From assembly GCA_030706605.1 (NCBI GenBank), contig JAUZOE010000033.1, positions 1 through 46,246 on the forward strand: 46,246 nt of DNA. The letters are read 5' to 3'. Both the position numbers and the translations under genes were made by a program. Within the stretch, counting starts at the first letter, position 1; every line of letters starts with the position of its first letter. This DNA comes from Bacteroidota bacterium (GTDB taxonomy: Bacteria > Bacteroidota > Bacteroidia > Chitinophagales > Chitinophagaceae). This document shows, in pieces, positions 16,752 through 24,522 of this stretch. Under the pieces are notes generated by a model. It searched no databases. It had not been told where the DNA came from and worked only from the letters and a program-made list of their open reading frames with translations.

Positions 16752-17743
16752 TTTTGCAGACTCATTAGTTTTTTAAAATTTTTATATGCTTTTCCACTCT
16801 CCAGGCTATCCACACTTAATGCATAACACTCTTCATAATTTTTAAATTTTCCGGTGGCATGAAGCGCCATAGCTGCATTAGCAATTACCACTGCATTTTG
16901 TGCCCAGCTACCTTTTCCTTTTAAAATTGTCAAAAATATTTTAGCAGCTTCCTCCGTTGAATTTCCACCAAAAATATCTACCGGGCTTACTGTTCTTTTT
17001 CCTAAATATTCTGCAGATAATATTTGTTCACCTTCATTCGTAATCACTTTTGTATCGCCCGTAAGGGAAATTTCATCATATCCTTCCAGGCTGTGAATGA
17101 TCATAAACCGGGAATCAGATTGCTGAAGCAAATAGGAGTAAATCCTCGCCATCTCCAGGTTGTAAACGCCTATCATTTGCACTCCCGGTAAGGCCGGATT
17201 TACCATCGGCCCCAGCATATTAAAGAATGTACGAACGCCCAGGTTTTTCCTGATCGGTCCTACCACTTTCAATGCAGGATGAAACAGAGGTGCATGCATA
17301 AAGCAGATATTTACCTCTTCAATTTCATTAAGCAATTTTTTATTATCAGATGAAAACCGATAGCCTAAAGTTTCCATCACATTACTCGAACCACTTATTG
17401 AAGAAGCACCATAATTGCCATGTTTAGCTACTTTCTGCCCGGCACCTGCCGCAATAAAACAACTGAGTGTAGATATATTAAAGGTATTTTTTCCATCACC
17501 GCCTGTGCCTACAATATCCAGGACCGTATGCCCATTCAGATCAACAGGAACACATAATTCAATTAAAGCATCGTGAAAACCCTGCAATTCAGGAATAGTA
17601 ATACTGCGCATTAAAAAAACGGTAGTGAAAGAAGCTATTTCTGCATCAGAAAAAATCCCCTTAGAAATATTCAATAAAACATCTTTCGCTTCAACGCGGT
17701 TAAGTGTTTTATGTTCAAATAAATATTGTAATATCTTTTTCAT
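16748..17743 (-). CDS. trpD: Anthranilate phosphoribosyltransferase
   Basis: A 331-residue enzyme transferring the phosphoribosyl group from PRPP to anthranilate. D-I-V-G-T-G-G-D-G-K-N-T-F-N-I-S-T (about residues 79-95) is the PRPP-binding loop, K-H-G-N-Y-G-A-S-S (substrate site) and VRTFFNMLGPMVNP follow. It is not fused to a TrpG domain. It begins four bases after trpG and overlaps trpC by four bases. Confidence 0.97.
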   Translation of the reverse strand: MKKILQYLFEHKTLNRVEAKDVLLNISKGIFSDAEIASFTTVFLMRSITIPELQGFHDALIELCVPVDLNGHTVLDIVGTGGDGKNTFNISTLSCFIAAGAGQKVAKHGNYGASSISGSSNVMETLGYRFSSDNKKLLNEIEEVNICFMHAPLFHPALKVVGPIRKNLGVRTFFNMLGPMVNPALPGVQMIGVYNLEMARIYSYLLQQSDSRFMIIHSLEGYDEISLTGDTKVITNEGEQILSAEYLGKRTVSPVDIFGGNSTEEAAKIFLTILKGKGSWAQNAVVIANAAMALHATGKFKNYEECYALSVDSLESGKAYKNFKKLMSLQK

Positions 17744-17746
17744 ATA

Positions 17747-18328
17747 TTATATTTTTAACCAGTTCTGCATCATTTTTTCTCCCAATGGTGTCAACACACT
17801 TTCGGGATGAAATTGTACACCCTGCACATCAAAAGTTTTATGACGCAGGGACATAATAAATCCATTTTCATCTTCTCCTGTGATTTCCAGATCAGCAGGA
17901 AAATCTTCATTATTTACAATCCACGAATGGTATCTGCCCACTTCCAATTCATTAGGCAATGATTGAAATAAATCATTGTCAAACAAGGTTCTTTCTTCCC
18001 TGATTTTTATTTTGGTAGCTACTCCATGGAAAACAGTTTTCAGATTAACCAGGCTTCCACCAAAACTTTCAGCAATTGCCTGCTGCCCTAAACAAACACC
18101 CAGTATAGATTTAGAAGAAGCATACTCCTTAATCAGAGGTAATAAAAGCCCCGATTCGGAAGGAAGCCCCGGCCCTGGCGATAAAATAATTTTATCATAC
18201 TCGTTCATTTTCTCAAGAGCAATTTTATCATTCCGGAACACATCTACCCTTCCATGTATTATTTTTTCAACAACATGAACCAGGTTATAAGTGAAAGAAT
18301 CGTAATTATCAAAAATCAATATTTTCAT
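17747..18328 (-). CDS. trpG: Anthranilate synthase component II (glutamine amidotransferase)
   Basis: A 193-residue class I glutamine amidotransferase that supplies ammonia to TrpE. ILSPGPGLP, the nucleophile Cys79 in GVCLGQQAI, and the H-P-E-S-V-L-T-P catalytic His-Glu are all present. Such subunits can also serve PabB, but its place between trpE and trpD assigns it mainly to tryptophan. It starts 69 bp after the trpE stop. Confidence 0.96.
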   Translation of the reverse strand: MKILIFDNYDSFTYNLVHVVEKIIHGRVDVFRNDKIALEKMNEYDKIILSPGPGLPSESGLLLPLIKEYASSKSILGVCLGQQAIAESFGGSLVNLKTVFHGVATKIKIREERTLFDNDLFQSLPNELEVGRYHSWIVNNEDFPADLEITGEDENGFIMSLRHKTFDVQGVQFHPESVLTPLGEKMMQNWLKI

Positions 18329-18396
18329 TTGTTCATTTTTATATTTTCCAGGTCACCTAAAAATTTGCAAGGATGGACAATGGATTATTTTAAGTA

Positions 18397-19815
18397 CTAA
18401 ATATTTTGTGCAGATTTAATGGCTGCGGTAAGTGCATTTAATTTATTATTTACTTCCTGCAATTCACTCTCAGGGTTAGACGCTGCTACGATCCCGGCAC
18501 CCGCCTGGTAATTAAGATGGTTGGTCTTGCTTAAAAATGTCCTGATCATGATTGCATGATTAATATTCCCATTAAACCCGACAAAACCAATACAACCACC
18601 ATAATATCCCCTGGCATTATTTTCAAATTCATTAATTAGCTGCATAGCTTTATATTTTGGTGCACCGCTCAATGTCCCTGCAGGAAATGTAGCTCCCAGT
18701 AAGTCAAATGGATTGGTACCTTTTTCTACAGATCCTTTCACTTCGCTCACCAGGTGAATAACATGTGAGAAATATTGAACTTCACAAAAACGGGATACTT
18801 TTACTTTAGTACATAACCGGCTGAGATCATTTCGGGCAAGATCAACCAACATCACATGTTCTGCATTTTCCTTTTTATCTTTTAAAAGTTTTTCCGCCAG
18901 CTTTTCATTCTCAGCATCGTTATCAGTTCTTCGGAAAGTTCCTGCTATGGGATGCACTATGGCTGTATTATTTTTTACAATCAATTGGCTTTCAGGACTG
19001 CTACCAAAAAGCCGGTAATCACCATAATCAAAATAAAAAAGATAAGGGCTTGGATTTATATTGCGCAAGGCGCGATAAACATTAAACTCATCCCCGGAAA
19101 ATTTTTGCTGAAATTTTCGACTCAGTACCACCTGGAAAACATCCCCCCGGGCACAACTTGCAATTCCCTTTTTTACCATACTTACATATTCTTCATCCTT
19201 CAGTGGAGAAGTTTCCTTACCTGCTGCTGCAAAGGGATAAGTTGGGACATCTTTGCTTTTTATAATACTTTCAATAAGATTCACTTCACTTTCAATTCCC
19301 TCAATATGATTTTCACAAATATAGAGTTCATCTTTAAAATGATTAATTGCAATAACGTATTGGTAAAGCCGGTAACGAACCAGTGGAATGAGCGTTGCCG
19401 AATTAGAATGATGAGATGGCAGCTTTATATCCTCAAAAAACTGAACTGCATCATAAGTAGTATAGCCAAATAAACCCTGGGCCATATTTACCGGCATTTC
19501 TGCAGGTTCTGCAATATGAAACTGCTGCATAAAATTCCATAACTCATCAGTAACTTTTGCAGTCTTGCTGATAGCAATTTTCTTTGGCTCCTCAAGTGGC
19601 AACTTGTATTCAAGTTCCTGTAAATTGGTAATTTCAATACCTGCAATGGCATTAATACCAATGAAGGAATAACTATTTTCACCGACGTGAAAATCAGTAC
19701 TTTCAAGGAGAATCGTATCACGAAAGCGATCACGAAGACGCAGATAAATCCCTACCGGGGTAAATACATCCGCCAATAATTTTTTGTACGAGGTTGATAA
19801 TTCTATTTTCTTCAT
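18397..19815 (-). CDS. trpE: Anthranilate synthase component I
   Basis: A 472-residue chorismate-using enzyme. The N-terminal L-L-E-S (residues 36-39) with Y-S-F-I-G matches the tryptophan feedback site; the C-terminal chorismate-binding domain has SPSPYLFY.D-like NPSPYLFYFDYGDY, GSSPESQL, HPIAGTFRR, ENAEHVMLVDLARND and TFPAGTLSGAPK. It is first in trpEGDCFBA. The attenuator hairpin ends only a few bases upstream of the ATG at 19815, so expression depends directly on antitermination in the leader. Confidence 0.98.
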   Translation of the reverse strand: MKKIELSTSYKKLLADVFTPVGIYLRLRDRFRDTILLESTDFHVGENSYSFIGINAIAGIEITNLQELEYKLPLEEPKKIAISKTAKVTDELWNFMQQFHIAEPAEMPVNMAQGLFGYTTYDAVQFFEDIKLPSHHSNSATLIPLVRYRLYQYVIAINHFKDELYICENHIEGIESEVNLIESIIKSKDVPTYPFAAAGKETSPLKDEEYVSMVKKGIASCARGDVFQVVLSRKFQQKFSGDEFNVYRALRNINPSPYLFYFDYGDYRLFGSSPESQLIVKNNTAIVHPIAGTFRRTDNDAENEKLAEKLLKDKKENAEHVMLVDLARNDLSRLCTKVKVSRFCEVQYFSHVIHLVSEVKGSVEKGTNPFDLLGATFPAGTLSGAPKYKAMQLINEFENNARGYYGGCIGFVGFNGNINHAIMIRTFLSKTNHLNYQAGAGIVAASNPESELQEVNNKLNALTAAIKSAQNI

Positions 19816-19820
19816 AATAT

Positions 19821-19848
19821 AAAAAAAGCCCCGGCTTAGTGCCAGGGC
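19821..19848 (-). terminator. trp attenuator terminator
   Basis: On the minus strand GCCCTGGC (19848-19841) pairs with GCCGGGGC (19835-19828) around a 5-nt loop, followed by seven T. It sits 5 bp before trpE. The GUGCC strand of the upstream hairpin (19888-19884) can pair with GGCAC (19843-19839) in the 5' arm, giving an alternative antiterminator. Confidence 0.88.
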
Positions 19849-19881
19849 GTATTATTTATTAAAAACACAAATAAAAGCAAT

Positions 19882-19909
19882 GCGGCACAATCAAGAGATC
19901 GTGTGCCAC
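19882..19909 (-). promoter_or_regulatory. trp leader pause hairpin (1:2 structure)
   Basis: GTGGCACA (19909-19902) overlaps the tandem Trp codons and pairs with TGTGCCGC (19889-19882) over 8 bp, one of them G-U. A ribosome stalled on the Trp codons would break this stem and release strand 2 for the antiterminator. Confidence 0.75.
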
Positions 19910-19938
19910 CAGCTATTGTATGTGTTATTGATTTTCAT
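19891..19938 (-). CDS. trpL: trp operon leader peptide
   Basis: A 15-residue peptide, MKINNTYNSWWHTIS, encoded from ATG 19938 to TGA 19891. Two adjacent Trp codons (TGG TGG) lie where a stalled ribosome would cover the 5' arm of the following hairpin. The order of leader ORF, pause hairpin, antiterminator and terminator with U tract just before trpE is that of classical ribosome-mediated attenuation. The promoter TTTG ends nine bases before the ATG, so the leader mRNA has almost no 5' UTR and no room for a Shine-Dalgarno site. Confidence 0.88.
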   Translation of the reverse strand: MKINNTYNSWWHTIS

Positions 19939-19947
19939 TTCTATATG

Positions 19948-19979
19948 CAAATATGAAATGAATTTTTTAAACAGACAAA
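19948..19979 (-). promoter_or_regulatory. Promoter of the trp operon
   Basis: TTTG (19979-19976) and CATATTTG (19955-19948, one mismatch to TAnnTTTG) are 20 nt apart on the minus strand. Transcription should begin near 19942, only a few bases before the trpL start codon. Confidence 0.7.
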
Positions 19980-20082
19980 TTTTTTATTAAATTCTTTTTT
20001 TATTCACCCCCTGCCTTTTGTGGAATAAGAATACATGCAACTGTGGCATGTTTTTTTCGATCTGTTTACAAATTAATTAAAA

Positions 20083-20478
20083 TTGAAACAACTTTTATTA
20101 TTCCTGTTTGTAACCGCATCCTCATTTGCCAACGCACAAAAGATTGAAAGTATTCATGTTGATCTATATACTGACAGCCTGAAAAAAGGAACTTATAATT
20201 ATATTAATATAGATGGGAAATTACCTGACGGGAACTACATACCGCTTGATTCTACGGATATTATTTTTTCTTCAGACAATGGAAAATTTTTTGGCAATTC
20301 TCTTTGGGTTGACCCTGGCTTTTCAAAAGAGAAAATTAATATAAAAGCGGTGTTACTTTCTAATCCTGAATTGTACAAAGAATTTACTATCTACATCAAA
20401 AAAATTCCCAATCCCGATCAATTGCCCTCACTAAACCAAGTGCTGGATAAAAAGAATATCCCCAAAAAGAAGAAATAA
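20083..20478 (+). CDS. Small secreted protein of unknown function
   Basis: A 131-residue protein opening with a clear signal peptide, MKQLLLFLFVTASSFANAQ, read from a TTG start at 20083. The TTG is chosen because the signal peptide begins exactly there and no upstream ATG fits. The mature part has alternating beta-like segments (G-N-Y-I-P-L-D-S-T-D-I-I-F-S-S) and a lysine-rich tail ending KKNIPKKKK. The S-S-D-N-G-K-F-F-G-N pattern recalls small Ig-like domains, but I do not recognise a family. It is divergent from the trp operon and ends at a bidirectional terminator. Confidence 0.75.
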   Translation: MKQLLLFLFVTASSFANAQKIESIHVDLYTDSLKKGTYNYINIDGKLPDGNYIPLDSTDIIFSSDNGKFFGNSLWVDPGFSKEKINIKAVLLSNPELYKEFTIYIKKIPNPDQLPSLNQVLDKKNIPKKKK

Positions 20479-20497
20479 TATTTTGAGATTCCAAAGT

Positions 20498-20536
20498 AAA
20501 AAGCCTTTTCAAATTGAAAATTTGAAAAGGCTTTTT
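20498..20536. terminator. Bidirectional intrinsic terminator
   Basis: A perfect 16-bp stem, AAAAAGCCTTTTCAAA (20498-20513) and TTTGAAAAGGCTTTTT (20521-20536), with a 7-nt loop. It lies between the convergent ends of the small secreted protein and transaldolase genes and has A/T tracts on both sides, so it serves both. Confidence 0.92.
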
Positions 20537-20554
20537 TATTTTAAATATAATTTA

Positions 20555-21211
20555 TCAGGCAAATTTCTTCGCGTCTTCCATAAATTTAGCAAGACCAATA
20601 TCCGTTAACGGATGTTTAGTAAGCCCCATTATAGAATCGAGAGGACAAGTACAAACATTAGCACCTGCTTCAGCGCATTTGATGATATGCAATGAACTGC
20701 GGATCGAAGCTGCCAGAATTTGTGATTCAATACCTTGTATTGCAAAAATATTTGCAATTTGCTGAATCAATTCGATACCATCCCAGCCACTATCATCAAT
20801 ACGACCAATAAACGGTGACACATAAGCTGCGCCTGCTTTAGCAGCAAGCATTGCCTGGCCGGCACTAAAAATCAAAGTACAATTGGTGCGGATTCCGTTA
20901 TCAGTAAACCATTTAATCGCTTTTACTCCATCAGGTATCATAGGCACCTTTACAACAATATTTTTATGTATTGCGGCCAGTTGTTTACCCTGCTCCACTA
21001 TCGATTTAAAATCTGTATAAACTACTTCAGCACTTACATCGCCACCATCTACTATTTCACAAATAGTTTTATAATGTTTATATACTGCCTCATTTCCTTT
21101 TATGCCTTCTTTGGCCATCAAGGATGGATTAGTAGTAACGCCATCAAGAATTCCCAAATCATGAGCTTCTTTAATTTGATCAAGATTTGCTGTATCAATA
21201 AAATATTTCAT
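20555..21211 (-). CDS. tal: Transaldolase, short (fructose-6-phosphate aldolase/TalC) type
   Basis: A 218-residue TIM-barrel enzyme transferring dihydroxyacetone units in the pentose phosphate pathway. The short subfamily is marked by MKYFIDTANLDQIKEA, DGVTTNPSL, the Schiff-base Lys88 in VVKVPMIPDG, TNCTLIFS, and S-P-F-I-G-R-I-D-D. Length (about 215) is that of TalC/Fsa proteins rather than the 316-residue TalB type. Whether it acts as transaldolase or fructose-6-phosphate aldolase cannot be decided from motifs alone. Confidence 0.95.
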   Translation of the reverse strand: MKYFIDTANLDQIKEAHDLGILDGVTTNPSLMAKEGIKGNEAVYKHYKTICEIVDGGDVSAEVVYTDFKSIVEQGKQLAAIHKNIVVKVPMIPDGVKAIKWFTDNGIRTNCTLIFSAGQAMLAAKAGAAYVSPFIGRIDDSGWDGIELIQQIANIFAIQGIESQILAASIRSSLHIIKCAEAGANVCTCPLDSIMGLTKHPLTDIGLAKFMEDAKKFA

Positions 21212-21327
21212 AAATACCGTACCCTAAAAGGGATTTTATTTTTAGTTAATAAAAAAATAGAAAACAAATGTAAACCAAATAAACTAAAATGGATTTCCGG
21301 AATTTATTATGGGGGAAGCAAAAAAAA

Positions 21328-21425
21328 CCGGCAAGTTACTTACATCGCACCGCTCAACCGCATACCCTTGCTATCTTCCGATCCTGGGGGAGTTCTGTAG
21401 GAGCTGGCCGTATAAGACTTGCCGG
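21328..21425 (-). ncRNA. ffs: Signal recognition particle RNA, small bacterial type
   Basis: On the minus strand a 98-nt segment begins and ends with the complementary CCGGCAAG and CTTGCCGG, and is followed by seven T, so the closing stem doubles as terminator. In the middle is CAGGATCGGAAGATAGCA, which matches the SRP domain IV hairpin of E. coli (CAGGTCCGGAAGGAAGCA): the GGAA tetraloop is kept and the adjacent stem changes from UCC/GGA to AUC/GAU, a compensated change. It binds Ffh for membrane protein targeting. End positions are set from the outer stem. Confidence 0.92.
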
Positions 21426-21547
21426 GTGCAAATATAAGGATTGAATCAAGAATTAAGAATTGTTAATTGAAAATAAAATCAGGTTGATCATTTTTTAAAA
21501 GGCTAACTCATTTATTGTAAATCAATAATATTCATAAAAATGATACA

Positions 21548-21574
21548 ATAAAACCCCGGTCGTTAAACCAGGTT
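21548..21574 (-). terminator. Probable terminator after the DUF4399 gene
   Basis: On the minus strand AACCTGG (21574-21568) pairs with CCGGGGTT (21559-21552) with one bulge, followed by TTTTATT. It lies 20 bp after the stop at 21595. Confidence 0.5.
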
Positions 21575-21594
21575 AATCTATTTTTTCTTCCTAA

Positions 21595-22098
21595 TTATTT
21601 CTTAACGTTTACGTTAATCGAAGTTGCTAACTTACTTCCATAAGAACGATGTGCCCCATCCGCAACCTGCAAAGCAAGTTTATGCATGCCGGGAGTTAAT
21701 TCAATAGTTGCTTCTTTCTGCGCATTCCCAAAATGAAGATGTGTACTATCTTTAGGTACCACAACTCCTGAGGATATTGAATCTCCTGCATCAATCAAAA
21801 TATGAAAATGCCCCGAATTGGGTTTGATTGCCCCCGCTGTATCAATTGAAAAATTTGTCACACCCATTTCTACTTTAAGAGGAGAAGATACTGTCTGCCC
21901 GTCTTTCAGGTTTTCAAAAAACACTTTAGCGTCAGCAGGAACTGCCGGAAGAGATACATCTGCTTCCATTTTCATGGCGGAATGCAATGTATCAGTCGAT
22001 GTGCTGGTTGAATCAGATGAGGTTTCATTTCCTGTACCCGAATTACACGATATCAATCCCATTAACAATATTGCTGGGATGCTCAGAAACTTTTTCAT
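21595..22098 (-). CDS. DUF4399 lipoprotein
   Basis: A 167-residue exported protein. The N-terminus ends in a lipobox LISC with Cys18 as the lipid-modified residue, followed by a Ser/Thr-rich linker to about residue 50. The rest matches the DUF4399 domain: VFFENLKDGQTVSSP, V-E-M-G-V, SGHFHILID, HFGNAQKEATIELTPG, and LQVADGAHRSYG. Proteins with this domain are periplasmic beta-sandwiches of unproven function, with conserved His residues (H-F-H) that could bind metal. It is monocistronic. Confidence 0.85.
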   Translation of the reverse strand: MKKFLSIPAILLMGLISCNSGTGNETSSDSTSTSTDTLHSAMKMEADVSLPAVPADAKVFFENLKDGQTVSSPLKVEMGVTNFSIDTAGAIKPNSGHFHILIDAGDSISSGVVVPKDSTHLHFGNAQKEATIELTPGMHKLALQVADGAHRSYGSKLATSINVNVKK

Positions 22099-22405
22099 TA
22101 TGTTATATTTTTAAAGGTTTATTAAATCAATTAAATATCAGGTATTTTACTAAACTTTATGCCACATGAAAATAAAATCTTCTAAAACTTTATTAAAGTT
22201 AATTCAACAACATATAATAAGTAAAGAAAAATTGTCGTTTAAATTTACATGGAAAGATAAAACGTTTCCTAGTGACTCGTCCTAAGAAAAGTCTACATGA
22301 AGCGGAACCCGTGAGGTTTTTTAAGAAAAATACTTGTGAAAACAGATTGTGAAAAATGCCTTCTTCCCGGCGGCGTCTTTCCCGGGGCTTTATTTTATTA
22401 TTTAT
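22099..22405. other. Intergenic region between two minus-strand genes
   Basis: The 307 bp hold the promoter region of the DUF4399 gene and the end of the thioredoxin-like transcript. A CCCGG/CCGGG pairing at about 22365-22395 could be a weak terminator. No ORF with coding character. Confidence 0.45.
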
Positions 22406-22966
22406 CTATAATATGCTCACAATTTGCGGGTAGTAGGTTGTAAATATTCTATGCCTTATTTCTTCCTTGTCCATTGAACCGCCGGTCTTACAAAATTGTA
22501 TGTGCCCTAAACGATCCACTATCATGCTTACTGGATAGCCCATGTTCCGGCTAAGTCTTCCGCAATCGGCAATGGTCACTGAAAACACTTTGTAGGTAAT
22601 GCCATATTTTTTCCTGGTACGCTCCACCACGTTTGGAGGGTCGAACGTGAAAGAAATAAACTCAAAATTCTTATGGCTTTTTAGCGTATCGTATAAATGG
22701 TTAAGTTCTGTTAGCTCTGCCATACACGGCGCACAGGTGGTATTCCAAAAATTGATAAAAACGGTTTTGCCAACAAGGTTTTTATTGGTAAATTTTTTCC
22801 CTTGGTAGTATGCTGTAAACGAATCCAGTTGCTTGCCTATAGCCTGTGCTTCCTGCGCCCTTAAAATCGAGTCTATGTTCAACACGGCTGCTGTCGGCAC
22901 TACATCCTGTTGCCCGAAAGCATTCATGACAAAAAAAACTGCAATAAAAAAAAGGAGTGGTTTCAT
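22406..22966 (-). CDS. Periplasmic TlpA/thioredoxin-like protein
   Basis: A 186-residue protein with a Sec signal peptide (residues 1-18, ending NAFGQ) and a thioredoxin-like domain with INFWNTTCAPCMAEL, the CxxC being Cys78 and Cys81. The V-S-M-I-V-D-R-L-G-H-I segment near 150 supplies the cis-Pro region seen in TlpA and ResA, with VS in place of TP-like residues. It is probably a thiol-disulfide reductant. It stands alone, unlike the larger homologue at 12186-13247. Confidence 0.87.
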   Translation of the reverse strand: MKPLLFFIAVFFVMNAFGQQDVVPTAAVLNIDSILRAQEAQAIGKQLDSFTAYYQGKKFTNKNLVGKTVFINFWNTTCAPCMAELTELNHLYDTLKSHKNFEFISFTFDPPNVVERTRKKYGITYKVFSVTIADCGRLSRNMGYPVSMIVDRLGHIQFCKTGGSMDKEEIRHRIFTTYYPQIVSIL

Positions 22967-23104
22967 AGTGTTTAATAACGGAAGTTTTGTAACCCCATAT
23001 TTATTTCATTTTCATCCCTGGTGTATACTCTTTTCAGCAAAAAATTTGCCAGCCGGGGTCTTTTACCCCGAAACCGAACACTCCACGACTATAGCAGAGT
23101 TTAT

Positions 23105-23614
23105 TTAATTACTTGCCGCCTGCATTTTTTCTACATCTTCTGCGGTAGGCCCGTAGATACGAGGATTTACTACACCCATAGGGCGATAATAAGTACTTAA
23201 CTGCCCGCGATGATGTATCATCTCAAATATAAACATCCAATACATATTCATCATAGGGGCTTCAAAAAGCTTATTTCCAAACACTTCAAGAGGTATTATT
23301 TTTTCTTCCCATGTTGCATCGTCAATCTTTTCCAGGTTGTCAGCCACTTCAGCAGCATTTTTTTCAAAATAAGCAGCCGCTTCTTCAATGCCTGAAAATT
23401 CTTTGCTGTCTTCGCTGATCACAAAAGCTTTGGTTGCGATATTCAGTTCTTCTGCATGTGGCAGAATGTGGGAAATGATTTCCATAGCCGACCTGCATTT
23501 ACCACTTGGCTTATACGCAAGTTTGCTCATGTCAGTTGGCAAAGCCCTTACAGCGCCGGCAGTTATTTTGCTTTCATTCTTCCATGTTTGAATAAAAAAT
23601 TCCTTGTTTGTCAT
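23105..23614 (-). CDS. DinB-family protein
   Basis: A 169-residue four-helix-bundle protein of the DinB/YfiT-like superfamily. It opens with E-F-F-I-Q-T-W-K-N-E-S, has W/Y-rich turns and the three-His metal triad expected of the family: H near residue 49 (IISHILPHAEE) and M-I-H-H-R-G-Q-L-S-T-Y near residue 134. L-S-T-Y-Y-R-P-M-G after the last His is typical. Members include damage-induced proteins and metal-dependent thiol transferases; the actual reaction is unknown. Confidence 0.88.
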   Translation of the reverse strand: MTNKEFFIQTWKNESKITAGAVRALPTDMSKLAYKPSGKCRSAMEIISHILPHAEELNIATKAFVISEDSKEFSGIEEAAAYFEKNAAEVADNLEKIDDATWEEKIIPLEVFGNKLFEAPMMNMYWMFIFEMIHHRGQLSTYYRPMGVVNPRIYGPTAEDVEKMQAASN

Positions 23615-23655
23615 AATTGTTTTTTAAAAATTAAAAATGTAATCACCCTTTAAAT

Positions 23656-23925
23656 TTATAAACTTAATTCCTTTGAAATAGTTATAGGTTCCAATACTGT
23701 GTGCATTTCTCTCACAGCAATATTTGCAGGATCATTTATCATTGCTCCTATTTTTCCCAGATCCTCATCAGTATCTACAAGAAGAACTACTGATTTTGGA
23801 TCATCCATATCCTGGAAGGTTCTGAAATTGGATGACAATGGTCCGAAAAGTTCCAGTCTTTCTTTGTGGCCTTTTAGCCATGCGTCAATGTCGCCTACTT
23901 TGTGACGAAAAATGTACGTTGCCAT
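23656..23925 (-). CDS. Small conserved-looking protein of unknown function
   Basis: An 89-residue cytosolic protein starting MATYIFRHKVGDIDAWLKGHKERLELF. I place the start at 23925 because the frame upstream to 23982 is low in coding character. The pattern of W-L-K-G-H with strand-like SVVLLVDTDEDLGKI and a C-terminal amphipathic end suggests an alpha/beta ferredoxin-like or dimeric alpha-beta barrel fold, similar to small monooxygenase-like proteins, but this is only a guess. It lies downstream of no obvious partner, 41 bp before the DinB-family gene on the same strand, so they may be co-transcribed. Confidence 0.7.
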   Translation of the reverse strand: MATYIFRHKVGDIDAWLKGHKERLELFGPLSSNFRTFQDMDDPKSVVLLVDTDEDLGKIGAMINDPANIAVREMHTVLEPITISKELSL

Positions 23926-24522
23926 AATTTTTGTTTTAAATGTGTAATTAATCCGTTTTTTATAGTGATCTCTGGACTTCACTTTTATTTAATTTAGCTT
24001 CCTTGTATAAAGTATTATCAGGGCATCTTCCAGGGCTGGCAATCGTCATTATTTTTCCCCACAATAAAAGTAATGATTTTTGGTCTTTATTTCTCAACAA
24101 GATCTTACGCTGGTAGACGTTGCAAATTAAAGTTAGAATAAGGCGAAGCCCAGGGTTAAACACCATAGCCATCCCCTGATTTTTATAAGGGCTATCTTTT
24201 CAAATAAATTTAATAGCAAATTCAATGTTTACAAGCTTTCCCCAGGTCGTGTTTTCTATGGTAGGATGGCAATAATATCCATTAAAATCGGGCAGTTTCC
24301 CCCTATGAAGGAACACACAATTAACAGCGGCGTGTAGGCTTAAATGAGAATGGAGCTATGCTTCAGGAACAGAAACAACTGCATAAATATACTGCTCATG
24401 ATTTATTGACACAGATACGCCAACGCTACTTTTCCTTTGCTGCATATCTGCCAGTGTGGGAGCTGGTAATTTAAAAGAAAACCAACTTTTAAATCACTAC
24501 ATTGCATGAAATCAAATGTGAA
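23926..24522. other. Gene-poor stretch with a possible coding relic
   Basis: About 600 bp without a convincing gene. On the plus strand an open frame from 24325 to 24474 ends with MLQEQKQLHKYTAHDLL and has amphipathic, protein-like composition, but it has no start context and no family I recognise; it could be the tail of a lost gene. A minus-strand frame at 23960-24172 has no coding character. Confidence 0.4.

Noticed and set aside
22265-22300. IS-end-like sequence (GACTCGTCCTAAGAAAAGTCTACA)
   Set aside because: It resembles an insertion-sequence terminus, but no matching second end or transposase is present nearby.
23960-24172. 70-codon minus-strand ORF upstream of the small unknown gene
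   Set aside because: Composition is not coding-like and no start context or family is visible.
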